6,482 nucleotides of DNA from Candidatus Troglogloeales bacterium (lineage in GTDB: Bacteria; Nitrospirota; Nitrospiria; SBBL01; SBBT01). How positions within the stretch are numbered: the first letter of the stretch is position 1; each line of letters starts with the position of its first letter. Positions 5,798 through 6,482 of the stretch are shown piece by piece. Below the pieces are notes generated by a model that did no database searches, had not been told where the DNA came from, and saw nothing but the letters and a program-made list of their open reading frames with translations. The stretch is taken from positions 1-6,482 of the forward strand of contig SBBT01000146.1 of NCBI GenBank assembly GCA_005239595.1. Reading direction: 5' to 3'. The translations under genes were made by a program, and so were the position numbers.

Positions 5798-6424
5798 TCA
5801 CGACACCTCTGGAATTTCAACAATAGTCGTAAAACGGGCCAAACCACCCAGACGATTACGAAGGAACATCTCAACCTCAACAGCCGAGGGCGGCTTCTGT
5901 TGCGCGATCATATCCCACCGATCCACCCATACCCGACTCGCCAAATCCCAATAACGGAAATTCAGGCCGATAAGGTTTTCGCTAACTTCATTATAAATGA
6001 TCTCCTGATTGGAAAGTTGAGCCTGGCGAATCAAGACATCTTCCTTAAGGTAATAAGTAATCTCTATCAAATCCGACTCAGCGGCATTGCTGGTCGTCCG
6101 TCCATGAGAAACCGACTTAAATTTTATTGTATCGTTCGGCCATTCGGCCTGATCTGAAAATCGGTACTGGTCTAACCCTTCAAAACGCAATGCTTGCTTC
6201 TCCCCTTCCGTACTTTTTACCTTCGGCGCCTGGTAGTACATGCCGAGGTCTCGACCGAGGTGGTAGAATCCCCAACGAACCTGCCGCAGCAATTCGGCCT
6301 CTTTTTCCATTTCACGTGAGGCCTTATAGGTTGTGTCAAAAGTGCCATAAAGCAGGATAACCACTACGGAAAAGATCGTAAATGCGACCAGAATCTCGAT
6401 CAGCGTAAAACCCTTTGTGTTCAA
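5798..6424 (-). CDS. gspJ: Type II secretion minor pseudopilin GspJ
   Basis: GspJ joins GspI and GspK in the pseudopilus tip that primes assembly. The protein is 208 aa, normal for the family. It has a very short leader, NTKG, cut by prepilin peptidase before FTLIE, which gives the mature N-methylated Phe and the Glu at +5. A hydrophobic helix (about 6-27) is followed by RQVRWGFYHLGRDLGMYY (48-65), typical of GspJ. A beta-rich globular domain follows, with LIEITYYLKEDVLIRQ (119-134) and LIGLNFRYWD (151-160). The start is TTG at 6424. The same frame is open to the window edge with no ATG or GTG, so a start beyond the edge is formally possible, but the classic short leader favours TTG. The ribosome site is weak. 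The gene is followed by gspN after 3 bp. Confidence 0.9.
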   Translation of the reverse strand: MNTKGFTLIEILVAFTIFSVVVILLYGTFDTTYKASREMEKEAELLRQVRWGFYHLGRDLGMYYQAPKVKSTEGEKQALRFEGLDQYRFSDQAEWPNDTIKFKSVSHGRTTSNAAESDLIEITYYLKEDVLIRQAQLSNQEIIYNEVSENLIGLNFRYWDLASRVWVDRWDMIAQQKPPSAVEVEMFLRNRLGGLARFTTIVEIPEVS

Positions 6425-6456
6425 ACGGACCCGACAGATATCTAAAGATTGATCCC

Positions 6457-6482
6457 TTAGACCTTGTGGACAGGCGCGAAAA
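6457..6482 (-). CDS. Possible 3' end of the gene upstream of gspJ (perhaps gspI)
   Basis: Reading leftward from the right edge, one frame ends in TAA (6459-6457) after only eight codons, FAPVHKV being the last seven complete residues. It stops 32 bp before the gspJ start. In T2SS operons gspI usually precedes gspJ, so this would be the natural place for the gspI stop. The visible stretch is too short for a family call. The other two frames are open across the same interval, so this is inference from context only. Confidence 0.3.

Noticed and set aside
6425..6482. Extension of gspJ upstream to the window edge
   Set aside because: The frame is open but has no ATG or GTG, and the translated stretch does not resemble a prepilin leader. 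The short TTG-started leader ending in KG before FTLIE is the expected form.
1..6482. Mobile elements, CRISPR arrays, tRNA genes or a defence system
   Set aside because: No transposase or integrase motifs, no regularly spaced repeats, no tRNA-like cloverleaf and no defence-domain proteins were seen. All large frames are explained by housekeeping or secretion genes.

Overview
This window looks like ordinary chromosomal DNA from a two-membrane (Gram-negative-type) bacterium. The evidence is a set of type II secretion (T2SS) inner-membrane platform and pseudopilin genes, plus a quinone-biosynthesis methyltransferase. Base composition is moderate and there are no mobile-element signatures. The PilM-like GspL, a GspN of the AsmA-like kind and a tiny SWIB-like protein suggest a deltaproteobacterial or Nitrospirota-type lineage rather than a gammaproteobacterium. 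That placement is inference from family resemblance; no ribosomal RNA or other taxonomic marker is present.

The left part (about 1-1285, + strand) holds the 3' portion of an alpha/beta hydrolase whose start lies off the window. It is followed after 3 bp by a complete UbiE/MenG-type quinone C-methyltransferase with a GTG start. The two genes almost certainly share a transcript.

The middle part (1286-1829) is mostly non-coding. It contains a long inverted repeat (1433-1498), then a 53-codon minus-strand gene (1519-1680) that resembles the first half of a SWIB domain. That small gene has a near-consensus Shine-Dalgarno and its own sigma-70-type promoter (TTGACA, 17 bp, TACGAT). The A/T-rich DNA behind the promoter carries short direct repeats. 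I see nothing recognisable in 1286-1432.

The right part (1830-6482, - strand) is a tightly packed T2SS operon read right to left: a possible 3' end of an upstream gene (perhaps gspI), then gspJ, gspN, gspL, gspM and gspK. Gaps are 3-32 bp or the genes overlap (4 bp for L/M, 47 bp for M/K). GspJ and GspK are minor pseudopilins of the pseudopilus tip. GspL (a PilM+PilN-like fusion) and GspM (PilO-like) form the inner-membrane platform that links the secretion ATPase to the pseudopilus. GspN is an accessory membrane-anchored periplasmic protein. The order J-N-L-M-K differs from the textbook J-K-L-M-N. No secretin, ATPase, GspF or major pseudopilin gene lies in the window; they presumably lie upstream, beyond the right edge.

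I found no clear novel defence or mobile system. The points most worth a second look are the half-SWIB mini-gene with its dedicated promoter, the PilM-like GspL with intact nucleotide-binding motifs, the G8 run at the gspL/gspM junction, and the rearranged gene order.
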